Source: Manduca sexta
Taxonomy: Eukaryota > Arthropoda > Insecta > Lepidoptera > Sphingidae
Length of the DNA stretch: 64,000 nucleotides
Direction: 5' to 3'
Assembly: GCF_014839805.1 (NCBI RefSeq)
Contig: NC_051134.1
Location: forward strand, 13,237,170-13,301,169
The notes under the pieces: generated by a model
The model's input: only the letters and a program-made list of their open reading frames with translations
What the model was told of the DNA's origin: nothing
The model's database searches: none
Shown: piece by piece, positions 1 to 13,700 of the stretch
Numbering within the stretch: the stretch's first letter is position 1
Layout: each line of letters begins with the position of its first letter
Made by a program: the position numbers and the translations under genes

Positions 1-1590
1 GGAGGCGCGGCCGGCGTGCTGCGCCTGGCGGTGTCGGTAGTTGTTTCCACTAGTGAGTGTGTCGGGTGGTGTGTCCTCAGTGCGTGTACTCACGTGCGTG
101 TTGAGCGCGACGGAGGCGCGGCCGGCGTGCTGCGCCTGGCGGTGTCGGTAGTTGTTTCCACTAGTGAGTGTCTCGGTGGTGTGTCCTCAGTGCGTGTACT
201 CACGTGCGTGTTGAGCGCGACGGAGGCGCGGCCGGCGTGCTGCGCCTGGCGGTGTCGGTAGTTGTTTCCACTAGTGAGTGTGTCGGGTGGTGTGTCCTCA
301 GTGCGTGTACTCACGTGCGTGTTGAGCGCGACGGAGGCGCGGCCGGCGTGCTGCGCCTGGCGGTGTCGGTAGTTGTTTCCACTAGTGAGTGTGTCGGGTG
401 GTGTGTCCTCAGTGCGTGTACTCACGTGCGTGTTGAGCGCGACGGAGGCGCGGCCGGCGTGCTGCGCCTGGCGGTGTCGGTAGTTGTTTCCACTAGTGAG
501 TGTGTCGGGTGGTGTGTCCTCAGTGCGTGTACTCACGTGCGTGTTGAGCGCGACGGAGGCGCGGCCGGCGTGCTGCGCCTGGCGGTGTCGGTAGTTGTTT
601 CCACTAGTGAGTGTGTCGGGTGGTGTGTCCTCAGTGCGTGTACTCACGTGCGTGTTGAGCGCGACGGAGGCGCGGCCGGCGTGCTGCGCCTGGCGGTGTC
701 GGTAGTTGTTTCCACTAGTGAGTGTGTCGGGTGGTGTGTCCTCAGTGCGTGTACTCACGTGCGTGTTGAGCGCGACGGAGGCGCGGTCGGCGTGCTGCGC
801 CTGGCGGTGTCGGTAGTTGTTTCCACTAGTGAGTGTGTCGGGTGGTGTGTCCTCAGTGCGTGTACTCACGTGCGTGTTGAGCGCGACGGAGGCGCGGCCG
901 GCGTGCTGCGCCTGGCGGTGTCGGTAGTTGTTTCCACTAGTGAGTGTGTCGGGTGGTGTGTCCTCAGTGCGTGTACTCACGTGCGTGTTGAGCGCGACGG
1001 AGGCGCGGCCGGCGTGCTGCGCCTGGCGGTGTCGGTAGTTGTTTCCACTAGTGAGTGTGTCGGGTGGTGTGTCCTCAGTGCGTGTACTCACGTGCGTGTT
1101 GAGCGCGACGGAGGCGCGGCCGGCGTGCTGCGCCTGGCGGTGTCGGTAGTTGTTTCCACTAGTGAGTGTGTCGGGTGGTGTGTCCTCAGTGCGTGTACTC
1201 ACGTGCGTGTTGAGCGCGACGGAGGCGCGGCCGGCGTGCTGCGCCTGGCGGTGTCGGTAGTTGTTTCCACTAGTGAGTGTGTCGGGTGGTGTGTCCTCAG
1301 TGCGTGTACTCACGTGCGTGTTGAGCGCGACGGAGGCGCGGCCGGCGTGCTGCGCCTGGCGGTGTCGGTAGTTGTTTCCACTAGTGAGTGTGTCGGGTGG
1401 TGTGTCCTCAGTGCGTGTACTCACGTGCGTGTTGAGCGCGACGGAGGCGCGGCCGGCGTGCTGCGCCTGGCGGTGTCGGTAGTTGTTTCCACTAGTGAGT
1501 GTGTCGGGTGGTGTGTCCTCAGTGCGTGTACTCACGTGCGTGTTGAGCGCGACGGAGGCGCGGCCGGCGTGCTGCGCCTGGCGGTGCCGG
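1..1590 (-). repeat. 111-bp minisatellite array 1, spanning the exon 13 donor of DIS3
   Basis: Head-to-tail array of a 111-bp GC-rich unit that continues left of the window. Read on the minus strand, each unit is 60 bp identical or nearly identical to the end of DIS3 exon 13 (encoding [20 protein letters not shown]) followed by 51 bp of intron beginning GTGAGT. Fourteen donor sites are present, the exon-proximal one at 1535-1530 and the last at 93-88. Units are nearly identical; exceptions are a substitution near 787 (Gly to Asp if translated) and a 1-bp shortening near 168-178 that makes one unit 110 bp. 111 is a multiple of 3, so the array is open in the DIS3 frame as far as the short unit. 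It is not a CRISPR: there are no unique spacers. Confidence 0.95.
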
Positions 1591-1704
1591 TAGTTGAGCG
1601 CGTCGCACTGCGCCTCCCCGCGGCGCGCGTCCACAAGCGCGGCGTGCGTGGTGTCGCAGCCGAGCGCCGCCGCCAGCAGGCGGTGCACCATCACGTCCGC
1701 GTAC
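1536..1704 (-). CDS. Dis3: DIS3 exon 13, ending in the minisatellite
   Basis: Follows GGTTGCAG. Encodes [17 protein letters not shown] and ends RASVALNTH at the first of many identical GTGAGT donors, matching the family segment RASVAFHTQ. The last 60 bp are the exonic part of the 111-bp minisatellite, so the downstream exon boundary is formally ambiguous: any of the repeated donors could be used in frame. Confidence 0.88.
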
Positions 1705-4700
1705 CTGCAACCAAACACATGCTTACGATTCAAACCCATTAAGGACCGATCGTTCAAATCAAAAACCAATCAAAATAACCCATGTGTAAACATGTTAAAC
1801 GAGGTAACCGATGACATAACTTACTTCATCCATTTACGAACGAATGGAAAAGTGATTGAAAAAAATTATCGATTTCAACAATGAATAGGTAAAACCGTAC
1901 AATCGTTTGCAAAAAAAACACTACACAGTAGCAGACCCTGTAACAGCTTTGATAAATTGAACATTTTTACTAACCTACGTATAGGCGAAGTGAAGTGTGT
2001 GTATATAGGACACGCGAGCCCGTAGTGGTAGTACTCGTCTTGTGAGACGGAGCCGCTGACGAAGTACACCGCTTGCTGCATGCATCGCGTCGCCATTATG
2101 CGCAGCAACGTGTTGAAGTACGGACGGCCCGGAATTACGGCTTCATCCAGTGATTTAGAGAATGCTTTGTTCGTTGACACGTCTATCTCGAAGCCCTGCG
2201 AATTGTCGAGTTTTGGTGGAGTTAATTTTTTTATTCCTGAGGGACATATCTAGAACTGTGCTTTATAATAATGTTGAGTAGACAATATTTTCCCCTCGTA
2301 TAAGAAAAGACTACCGATAGTAATAGTAAGCGCAGTATAGTTGAGATATATAAGTGATCTTAAGTGTTATTCAGAAATAATAAGAATTATTTTTATAATT
2401 TTTTTTGATGTATCAATAATGCAACTGTTCACCTACGTGATAAAAAAAAACATTATTAAAAACGAAAACATAATAATATTTACGAGGAAATAATATATAA
2501 TTAGAATATGAAATCATTGAGTACATAACAATTATATGTATGTATTATAAACCATCCAAGTGCTGGCGTTTTGTATTTATTGTACGCAGTACGACACTGC
2601 TGTTAGGTACCAGGTTCAAATTCTGGATCGGTGATATTAAGTACTAGACGTGAATTTAAATTCTTTACTTGCCAATACTTGTTTAGTTACCCAGATTAAA
2701 GGTGAAACAAAATGTATGAAAATGGACCGTGAGGTATCGCCTTAACTTCAGTTGTAACGAATGATTTCATTCGAAAACATGGAAGGGAACCTTTAAAATA
2801 GAAGACTCAAATACCATTCATTCAGTCACTCATTCATTCACTCGCCCCAAGAGTTGAGGAATGTTAAAACCGCGATAAAATCCGAAAAATAGTTTTATTT
2901 CGAGCAATGTTAAAGTTTACAAAATTTGTTGCAAGATATATTATAGCTATGGTAAACAATCATTACCTACTAGCAATTTGAAACAATATCTAGTATCTCA
3001 GGATGCAGAGTTTTATAATACAAACTAGCTTTTGCCCGCGGCTCCGCCCGCGTTATAAAGTTTTTCGGGCTAAAGTTTTCCGTTATAAAAGTCACGCTGT
3101 ATAATTTCCTGGGAGCCTATGTTCTTCACAGGGTCTCAAACTGTCTCCATACCAAATGTCATCTTAATACGTTGGATAGTTTTTGAGTTTAACACGTTCA
3201 GGCAGACAGATGCAGCGGGGGACTTTTGTTTATAATATATTTTGTAGAACTCTTTAAGAGGAACAATCCCGTCATACATTATTGTTGAATTACTTTAACC
3301 GTTTACGCAGCGCACGCAGCGGATGCTCTAAAAACTAATTAATACATTTTCCCCGTTTTTGCAACATGTTTCATTACTGCTACGCTCCTATCGGTCATAG
3401 CGTGATGATATATAGCCTATAGCACTCCAGGAACAAAGGTCTATCCAACACAAAAATATTTTTCAGGTCAAACCGGTTGTTCCTGAGATTAGCCATTACT
3501 GCTCCGCTCCTATTAGTCATAGCGTGATGATATATAGCCTATAGCACTCCACAAATAAAGGGCTATTCAACACAAAAATAATTTTTCAGTTCGAACCGGT
3601 AGTTCCTGAGATTAGCTACCACTGCTCCGCTCCCATTGGGTATAGCGTGATGATATATAGCCTATAGCACTCCATGACCCAAGGGCTATTTAACACAAAA
3701 ATAATTTTTCAATTTGAACCGGTAGCTCCTGAGATTAGCTATTACTGCTCCGCTCCCATTGGGTATAGCGTGATGATATATAGCCTATAGCACTCCACGA
3801 CCAAAGGGCTATCCAACACACAAAAGAATTTTTCAATTTGAACCGGTAGTTCCTGAGATTAGCTATTACTGCTCCGCTCCCATTGGGTATAGCGTGATGA
3901 TATATAGCCTATAGCACTCCACGACCAAAGGGCTATCCAACACAAAAAGAATTTTTCAATTTGAACCGGTAGTTCCTGAGATTAGCTATTACTGCTCCGC
4001 TCCCATTGGGTATAGCGTGATGATATATAGCCTATAGCACTCCACGAACATAGGGCTATCCAACGCAAAAAGAATTTTTCAGTTTGGACCGGTAGTTCCT
4101 GAGATTAGCGCGTTCAAACAAACAAACAAACAAACAAACTAACAAACTCTTCAGCTTTATATAATAGTATAGATTATAAGGGGATGGAACACACTTGGAC
4201 AAAATGGTCCGCGGATTGCACATTTGCCTACCTTCAGAGGCTAAGGCGTCAAATCCGTTTTGTTTTGTTTACATTTTTGTCACAGAAAATAGCTGTAAAA
4301 CGACTTAAGTGTTTGTTTAGTTTCAAGCAGACGGCGAAAATGTTATGTTAGGCTATTTTTCATTGTTATTTCCGATACCCTATTTTCACTGGAAAACAGT
4401 GGCGAATTGTGTAGTTGTCCAAAAGGGAACCCCGCACAATTAGATATTAATATGTATAAGAGCGGTCTGCAAATCGTTCTCACGATAATTAAATTGTACA
4501 TAAAGGAAAGCCGGCAAGAGTTGTATGGAATCTTCGCCACTGCTGGAAAATCGCTTTAAGATATAATTGTACGGGAAACCGGCGATACCCTAGTTGGAAG
4601 TGGAACGGACTGCCGAGACGAAAGTCCGCAGGTTCAAAACACAAGGGCACGCACCTCTGACTTCTCTAAAACTATGTGTGCATTCTTTGTGAATTATCGC

Positions 4701-7700
4701 TGGCTTTAGCGGTGAAGGAAAACATCGAGAGGAACCTGCATACCTGAGCAGTTCTCCATAATAATTTCGAAGGTATGTGAAGTCTACCAAGACGCACTAG
4801 GCTAGCGAGGAGGCCGGTGCCCAGCAGTGGGACAATATATAATACAGGGCTGATATTATTATATACTAGCTTCCGCCCGCAGCTTCGCCCGCGTGGATTT
4901 CGGACTTCAAAAATGAAGCCGGTCGCGAACGTTCGAGAATGTTCGTTTTACGAAGCAACTCGTTAGGTGATTCGCTAGCCTCTAGGTGCCAAGCAAGTCG
5001 CCTGCATGTGCGTTTGCGACCTTATATATATATACAAAAATAATCCTTATAGCATGATTCAGTATTCACGCATGATGGCTTATTATTAGCGTATCTCATG
5101 TATAACATTGGTGTTTCTATACCGATTTCTATGATTCTTTTTTATGGAATATTTAATAATGTTAACTTTTTAATTAGGAATGACTGAGAGTGTTATAAAC
5201 GTAAGAGTAGACAAATATAATGAGAAAGCTTCGAACTGCTAAGCTATCGGGAGTTACACGTGTTATTGTGAGTCAACCATAAAAGATAGACATATGCTGT
5301 CGTGGGATATTTTTACATAATTTTAAGGAGAACATTTCCGTCATACATGATTTCTGTGTAGCTTTAACCATTAAGGTTGCACACGCGACGGAAGCTTAAA
5401 AAATGGAGTAACTTCTCCCGTTTTCCCAACATTTCCCTTCACTGCTCTGCTCCTATAAATTGTAGCGTGATGAAAAGTATACTATAACCAGCACAGGAGT
5501 AGGACAAACAACTGTACCAAGTTTCGTTAAAATCTGTCGAGTAGTTTTTGTTTCTATAACGGTTATACAGACAGACAGACAGACAGACAAAAATTTTACT
5601 AATTGCATTTTTGGCATCAGTATCGATCCCTAATCACCCCCTGATAGTTTTTTTGGAAATATATTTCATGTACAGAATTGACCTCTCTACAGATTTATTA
5701 TAAGTATAGATAGATAGAAGATAGATATAGATATAGATAATTGTACGAGAAGAATAAGAACAATTAACATACACATTTTTATCGTGAAATGAATAATTCG
5801 ACCTTCAATGCGATTAAAATATTTAAATAAGGAAAGTACATAAGTACAATTATTGACACATATACCTTATATGCTCACCTACAGTGATAATAAAAGTAGG
5901 ATACACGTGGCGAGAAAACAAAAACAAATAATACTTCATGTAGGTAATTAGTCCGGAGGCTAGTCGGCCGCATCACTTTGCGACTCCGAAAACTCACTGG
6001 ATTGTGTAAGCGATTTAAAACAATTGCTAAACATCAGTGAGTATATTTATATATAAACTAGTTGACCCGACAGACGTTGTCCCGTCTTAACTATGAATTT
6101 GCAGCGCGCATTCTGTCAATCGCTGACAATTATTTCAAACAATTGACAGTTATACAATATAATTAATATTTTCGTTTTCTTACATTTTCTCTTTCATAAG
6201 AAGGTTTTCCTGACAATAACAAACACAACAAAAAAAATTGTGAAATCGGTCCAGCCGTTCACGCGTGATGGCGTGACCAAGGGAAATAGGTATTCATTTA
6301 TATATATATATATATATAGATTTTGTCTTTTATAGGTACTATCTTAAATGTATACGACGACTATTACGACTGCCTCGGTGGCGTAGTTGTATTGCACGTC
6401 CGGTACAATAGCGCTCTGAGGTCCTGGGTTCGAATCCCGGGTCGGGCAAAGTGATATTTGGGTTTTTCTGCTCAGTATCAGCCCGGAGTCTGGAATTTGT
6501 GCCCGATATGGCGATAGGCTCGCCCCCTATCACATCATGGGACGGATCATACTTGGCGAAAAGTGGGTGCCCTAGTTGCGCCTCTGCATACCCATTCGGG
6601 GATAAAATGCGTGATGTTATGTATGTATGTATGTATGTATGTATCTTAAATGTATTCACGTGCACGTACTATGTTTTTATATCTGTACGAACTCAGGTTG
6701 ACCGGCAGAGAATGCAGGTGTGGCAATCAGTCCGCCTTTACATGATAATATGTACAAAGTGCAATATATGAAGAAAATAAAGCAAGTCTCCGAAACGGTT
6801 TTTCTAAATAAGGTCATCGAAATTTTCTCGGCATGTCGGCAGGTTTGGTGGGTAAGCGTTTAATGTTACATTACTATCATTGGGGTCAAGGATTCGTGCA
6901 CTGTTTCTATAATAGTCCTTCCACCTGATTTTATTCCTCACCACTGTGGGATTGGCATAATTTTTTACAGTCTCGCCAAATTAAACCACTGCACCCTTAA
7001 GGGAGTAGGCTCGAAATAGAGCGTCGACATAAGAAAGATGCAAAAGTTACGACCTACCACTTTAACATGACGTATACTTACTTTGGAGGATCTAGTCCCA
7101 GGCTAATCATTTTAAAATCCCAAACAGTAGTTGCTCCAAGCATTTATACCCAGAGACCAGAATCCTCTAATCCACAGGCCATATATAAGATAAATTGTTG
7201 TATACTCAATGATTTTTTATGTTTACGCGAATGTTAGACATTAAAATCAAACTTTTTTTCTTATTTCTAATAGTTTAATTTTAATTGCTGTATACTGCAA
7301 AGCCGAAACACCCTAATTTGATTTTGGTGTAAAAGATCACATAAAAATACAAAAATAATAGTAACAATGAAAACTCCCGCGGAATTGATAAATCAAGTAC
7401 ACCGCCCGCGCCATGGCAAGGAACGAGCGGGACGTGTGCGGGGCCGCGGGGTGGGCAAGGAAGTGCTTGTAGCGGTCGGCTGTAGTAATAGCTATCAGGG
7501 AGCGACTGACATGCGCCGAACTTGTATCAATACGAAAGCTAACCAGCTTAACGAATTTTAAATATGCTTTTAGGATAAAATATAATATGTTAAAAATTAG
7601 GGCAATGGATTGTGCTAATAATTCTCGACAAACTAATTTCGGGTTTGTAATATACTAAATAAATAAATAATAATTATGTTGTTTATATCCTATGGAAAAA

Positions 7701-10700
7701 TACTTTTCAATTTATCTGTTTTAACTTAATTTATAAAGAAAATAGGTACCAATGTATAGTTTGAAGTGCACTCCTCATATATTATAATTGTTGTAGAACC
7801 TCTTGTTCTAATATAATTTAAAAATTAAAAACATAAATGTCTTATGTCAACTCGTGTAAAACAAGTGCTCAATGATATAAAAACATTCTCTGAATTTATC
7901 CGTATTTTTCATTTCACGTATAGTATTCCATTATTTTTACTACAATAATCTTATTCAAAATCTCCACAACTGATTACAAAAACAATAATAAATCACTTTC
8001 AAAATAAGCTGAAACCTTTATCGTCTGTTCTGACAGACGTTTGACATCATCTATATAGAACTACATAATCAAATCAGTTTCATCTTTAATCCCCTGTAGT
8101 ACTTGCACTTAGCAACATCGATGAACGAATATTAATATTTCGTATCCCTAAGTATTCCACCACCATCCCATCCCTAAATATTCCACTAATACTGTAGATG
8201 TGGTCCTGAAGTTCGAGAATTTTAGGAAGTTTATAAACCAATTTGGCTTATGTCATTGATTACATTTCGATGATTGGTTAAATATAAAAACGTATTACAT
8301 AAAGTTAATACATGGGCTACTTTTAATGTCGATAACGCGCTCACATAAGTCAATGGCACATAATATATTAGTGAATGAACTGAAATCTTATAGTTTTTAT
8401 ATAAAATTTTCTGATAAAATTGTACAACATCCGACTGTATTAATTAACAATTGATTTTTATAATGAACTTTGCGCAACGGACGTAGCTTCCGCAATTTTT
8501 ATCTCATCTTATATTTTGTTTCCGACCGGACAGTGACGAACAGACATATCCGGCCATTAAACGGCGCATGTTTCGACATGTTCACGAGTATATGAATCAC
8601 AACTCTAAACGCAAAAATGTGTATTTTTATATCTACTATAAGAGGAATACGAAGATTTTATAAGGCTTATACCACAGACCGGCAAAAACCGAGTTGGAAA
8701 GAAGGCTTACATTCCGTACGATGTGTGAGACTAAGTGTGAGTTAAGACTCTAACAACTCCTTTCCTATGTCTGTTTCCTTTCAAATAGACACACCATTTA
8801 CTTTAGAAGCGTCAGCGCGTTTATGAATTTATTCATATTGTAGACGAGGATATTATGGGCAGTAGAAATATTGGCGTATAGGCTACCGATATCGGAAGGA
8901 TCATTTACAAACTTATGCTATAAAAAAAAACTTTGCCCCCATAGTATAATAGAAACCACACGATATAATAACTTTGCTATATAGGGACACATAAATATCT
9001 TGCCTGTTGCCTAGCCGCTTTGAGGAAGGTGTCGAAGTTGGCAGGTGGGGGTGCGGGATGCCTCCTCAGGAGTGCACACTGCGGGAAGTCCTGCAACAAC
9101 TTCTCCGCCACGCTGATGTTGGCCAGCAACATGAACTCTTCCACCATCGAGTTCGTGTCTACCAGTTTCTTCGCCTGCACTTCTATAGGGTCATGCGTTT
9201 CGGAATCCACCTGTAATAATAAAACATTAAAAAAATATATATTTATAAAAATTCCAGGACGGGCAAAAGTGATATTGGATTTTTTACTCATTATAATCAG
9301 CACGGAGTCTGGAATTTCTGCCCAATATTTTAATATACTCGCCCCTATCATGGGGCGGAACACACAGGCGAAAAGAGTTGCCCTGTTTGCACCTCTGCTA
9401 TCCCTCGTAGCAAAAAATGATGTGACTATTTATATGTGCATCTATTAAAATAATAACAATTGTACTGCACGTGTTTTATTTTAATTTAGCACAATATATT
9501 CTAACATTTCGGACTAGGGACATCCAAGTCGCAACTTTGATGATAGATCTAATGATAGATTATATGGGCTAATACTATACCGGTCAACACTGTTTCTAAC
9601 AAAATTTGCCCAAAACAGGATGGCGTCACACATGGATAAAAGGATATATAGAAAAGAAAGAAAAGATATTTATTGTCACATCTGGTGAATACAATACATA
9701 ATAATACAAATGCAGCGCTACACCCCTGCGATGTGACAATTAGGTGGCCAGCTCAGTGCATATATACTATAACATGGCATAGTGCACAAATTTAAAACTT
9801 ATGATTCATTGTTATCACAATACATTATTGTATAAATCATTCGTAACAGAAGCAAAAAAATTACAAGAGTAATACGATAAGTCCCGACGCTATTATCTCG
9901 TAAGTGATGACGCATTACGTCCACGGAAATCGGTAATCGCAATTTTTGTTCCAATGCAATGAATAATAACTGATAATTAATTATCTGAGTTATTTATTGT
10001 GTAAATTAACATAAGTAATTAGACACAATTCGCGACCTTGGTATTTTAATCTATAGGAAATTAAAATTTGATACGTATATATTACACAGTATTTCCAAGG
10101 CATTTAAAATTGCATTGAGTTTGTTATACAATAGTAAAGATTTAAAAAAACAAAGGTAATACAATGCTCACATGCATCCTATCTTAGAATTTTACATATT
10201 AATTCCATACCATACCATTAATTTTATAATTTTCGTGTCAATAAATATATAAAATAAAAAAATAAATAAGCTCACGCCTGTACCCTGTTTGGTTAGGCAG
10301 GAACATACTAGTGCACACAAACTTCGCCTAGATCATCTAGGTCCAATATACTCCCCTACAATGTGAGAAAGGTCGATTTTGTCAACACCATACAAATAAA
10401 TAATTCCACGCCACGGTAGTGTTCAAATCATAACTCAATATTTTTTGGTTTTCCATTTAGACGTCGAAAAGATGACAGCAAGAGTACATTTGTTCTAGTA
10501 ACAATAAACGAGAGAATCCTAGATCACCAATTTTTAGATTAGAATTAGAAAAACCCAAACTATTTATCGCCACTAAAAAAATGTTTACTGGGCCCATATT
10601 CTGTATGGTAGTGTAAACGCGTAACGCGGCCGTGTCATGTTATCTTCGAGAAATGTGCGTGGAATGGTATTCTGTAAGCCAAATTTCTATAGTACTAAAC

Positions 10701-13700
10701 ATGATGCGTTGTGTTACGTGCTTGTTACGCACTGTCAAAATAACGTGCGGGATAGAGAATAAGGCCCCTGTTGCCAATTGACAACAGTCGATAAACTATC
10801 ATTTAGGCTGTCAGAAAGAATCTGATAAATTATAATTTACCGCCGGATTGGAGACAAAAAAATTATCAAAATATAAATTCAATGGATACCTTTGAGTAGT
10901 TTTCGCGAAAGTCGACTTTTGCAAGTTTTCTCTCTAATCTAAGCTTCGATTAAGATTGTTTATCTATGAGACCCACCTGGAACCTGATCTCTGGCGAGGC
11001 GAGGAGCAGGGCGCCCTGGTCGAGCCGCTTGCGCTTGAGTCGCTTGGCGAGTGCGTTGAGCGTGCGCAGGGACGTGGCCACCGCGTCCGCGCGGGACGAG
11101 TCGTCGATCGCGAGCTGCGCCTCCTCGTACGTCATCGCCGCAGCTGACTGGACACGTTCACATATAACTATTACTTTACTTTGTAGTTAGACATTGAAAT
11201 AAAAAAAAGTAGTAGAGGAGGCCCGTGCTCAGCAGTGAGCAAGTATATAATACAGGGCTGATATTATTTTTTATATATTATTATTTATTTATTTATTTAA
11301 ATTTCGATTATTGAAATAAAACCAATCTTGATGATTTTACCATTATTTTTTTTATTTCTAGTCACGAGGATGTGAAGGTTTCTAATCCTTCATCCAATCA
11401 CTCTATGACCGCTTTATTAATAATACTTCGCCTTAATATTTTTATATTAAAACTTAAAATTTTCCTTTCTACAAAGGGCATATCAATAATTTCCTACATC
11501 TCTCTATCTATGTATTTAATTAATTTCTTCGTGGGTTCATGAGATTAAACTGGTCGACCTTCATAGTTCGGGGTACTACAATGCGAGCCACTGTTGATCC
11601 CGTCGTACAGAAGTTACAATACACGAGTATGAGGGCGGGATAGTTTCGACTATTGTTTATTTGAATATGAATAAGAGATCCATTACATATGTTTTTTAAA
11701 TTTCACAAGTTAATCCCTTTCGCTTATATTTTTAAAATATGTGGAGTAATGCAAGATAAAATACACATAGTACTATTAAAACAAATATTTAAAGCTTATT
11801 TAGAATCCTAATAATCCGATATCAATCTATGTCGATGACGTAAAAAGCGGTTTAAAACATCGATAATATAGATATAAGGAATAGCCTTGGAAAGAATGGA
11901 AATTATCGCGACCTTACATAATGATTTTCCGAAACCTGAATACAATCAGTTTTGCTTACCGAGGTCAGTGCTAAACCGATAAGTTTTATCTAAACATCAT
12001 TTGCAAGTGATAATGCCAAAAATGTTAAGACAGCATACGAAATATAACTATCGTTTTATTTTGCAAATTGGTCATAACTTTTTTAGTTATTTTTTTTACT
12101 TTGAATAACGAGACGAGCTTGCCGTTCGCCTGATGGCAAGCGATACGACCGCCCATAAACAGTAGAAACACCATCCAACGTGTCAATGTTGTGTTCCGGT
12201 TTGAAGGACATTGTAGCCAGTAACTACTGGACATGATAAGACTTAACATCTCACGTCTCAGGATAGCGAGCGCAGTGGAATATCAAACAATACTTTGTAA
12301 TTCATGGTGTTGGATGGTGTTTCTACTGTTCATCATGCAAACGGCCAGCTAGTGTCGTCATTCAAAGCAGAAAAAAAAACCTTTTCGCTAGAATGTTTCC
12401 TATACTTTTTTTCATAGGGTGAAACGATTGTATAGAGGCATCTTGTCTAATGCTCCAGCACTTTCAAAGAAATAATACCGCCGTCCACAAATACCCGCAA
12501 TCACTAGAGAAACTTCAATGCGTATTTTTTTTTCATTTAAGCATTTTTACTTTTTAGGACAGGACATATTATAATCATAAGTGGCTTTGTAATTATTTTC
12601 ATGACTACCGAAGTACATAAAAATATAGCTAAGCTTACCTTTATGACGCTTTTGTGGAACCTCGTGGCCAAAATGTTAGCATTTTCATCAATCTCCCACA
12701 CGCAGGAGAAAGCAAGTCTCTCTTCACCGCCGCGCAACGAACACAAGTTGGAACTCAACAGATCTAACGGAAACATAAAAAAAACACAAATTTTAACCGA
12801 CTTCAAAAAAAGGAGGAGGTTCTCAATTCGACGTATATTTTTTTTAATGTTTGATACTTTATGACACCGGTCATTTATAAAACGATTTTTAAAATTATTT
12901 TTTTATTTTTACACAAAATTGTACAATAATTCACGAACAAATATATTTATTAATATTCAGTAGTGGACAGTTTTAAACAGGAAAAAAAGAAAAATACGAA
13001 CAAAATAATAAATTGCATAAAAAAAATGTAGTCATAACTTAACTTTTTTTTGTAACTATTCATTGTCAATCATTGCCAGACACGTGATCGAATACAATGC
13101 GAAAACAACTTATTTGTCATTACAATATTTGTTGCTAACCGCACGTCAGCTATATTTTATTTATATGTTATTCTGTATGACTGATTTTGGAGGTCAATTA
13201 TGTAATTAGTAACATTGTATTGTAGGATCCATTAAAAACTTCATGAAATTTTAAACTAGATGAATCCATAGGGTTTTTCTATTCAGTATCAGTCTAAAAA
13301 CTAGAATTTTTATCTGATAGGACTATAGGCGAAATGTGGGTGCACTCCTTGCGCCTCTGCCCACACCTTCAGGAAAAAAGCAACAATATGCCTGCGTGGA
13401 CGTGTGCCTGTGGGAGTGTGTGCCAGCGCTCACGCACGTGTTTCTGTATATTATCAATTAATAAATAAAAATGATCTTGATATACATATTGTCACGCCAC
13501 TGTGAATTAAATTCATTATTTATTTATACCTACCTGACTAGCCGCTACCGGCTACGAGTCAGCGCAATAACCGAGCAAAGTGACCCTCAAACGGATCCAA
13601 CCCTAGATGTTTTTTTTTCTAAACCTAATTGAATATATTATCTTCAAAGGTTGGTTTAATTTTACGTTACAAATTACCTGGAACCATATCGATCCTTCGA

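Noticed and set aside
1..1590. CRISPR array
   Set aside because: No spacers: units are identical end to end, the context is a eukaryotic gene, and the unit is exon plus intron sequence.
168..1742. Long plus-strand ORF across array 1 (about 520 codons)
   Set aside because: A by-product of a 111-bp period divisible by three; it is antisense to DIS3 exon 13 and its peptide is only the repeated unit. The same applies to the roughly 1000-codon plus-strand ORF across 54394-57426.
6369..6450. tRNA gene
   Set aside because: A and B boxes are present, but the sequence continues into a repeated body with a (TATG)n tail, has target-site duplications and recurs at 16851 and 33526; it is a SINE head.
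6451..6771. 106-codon ORF
   Set aside because: Lies within the SINE; a similar ORF appears in the SINE at 16908.
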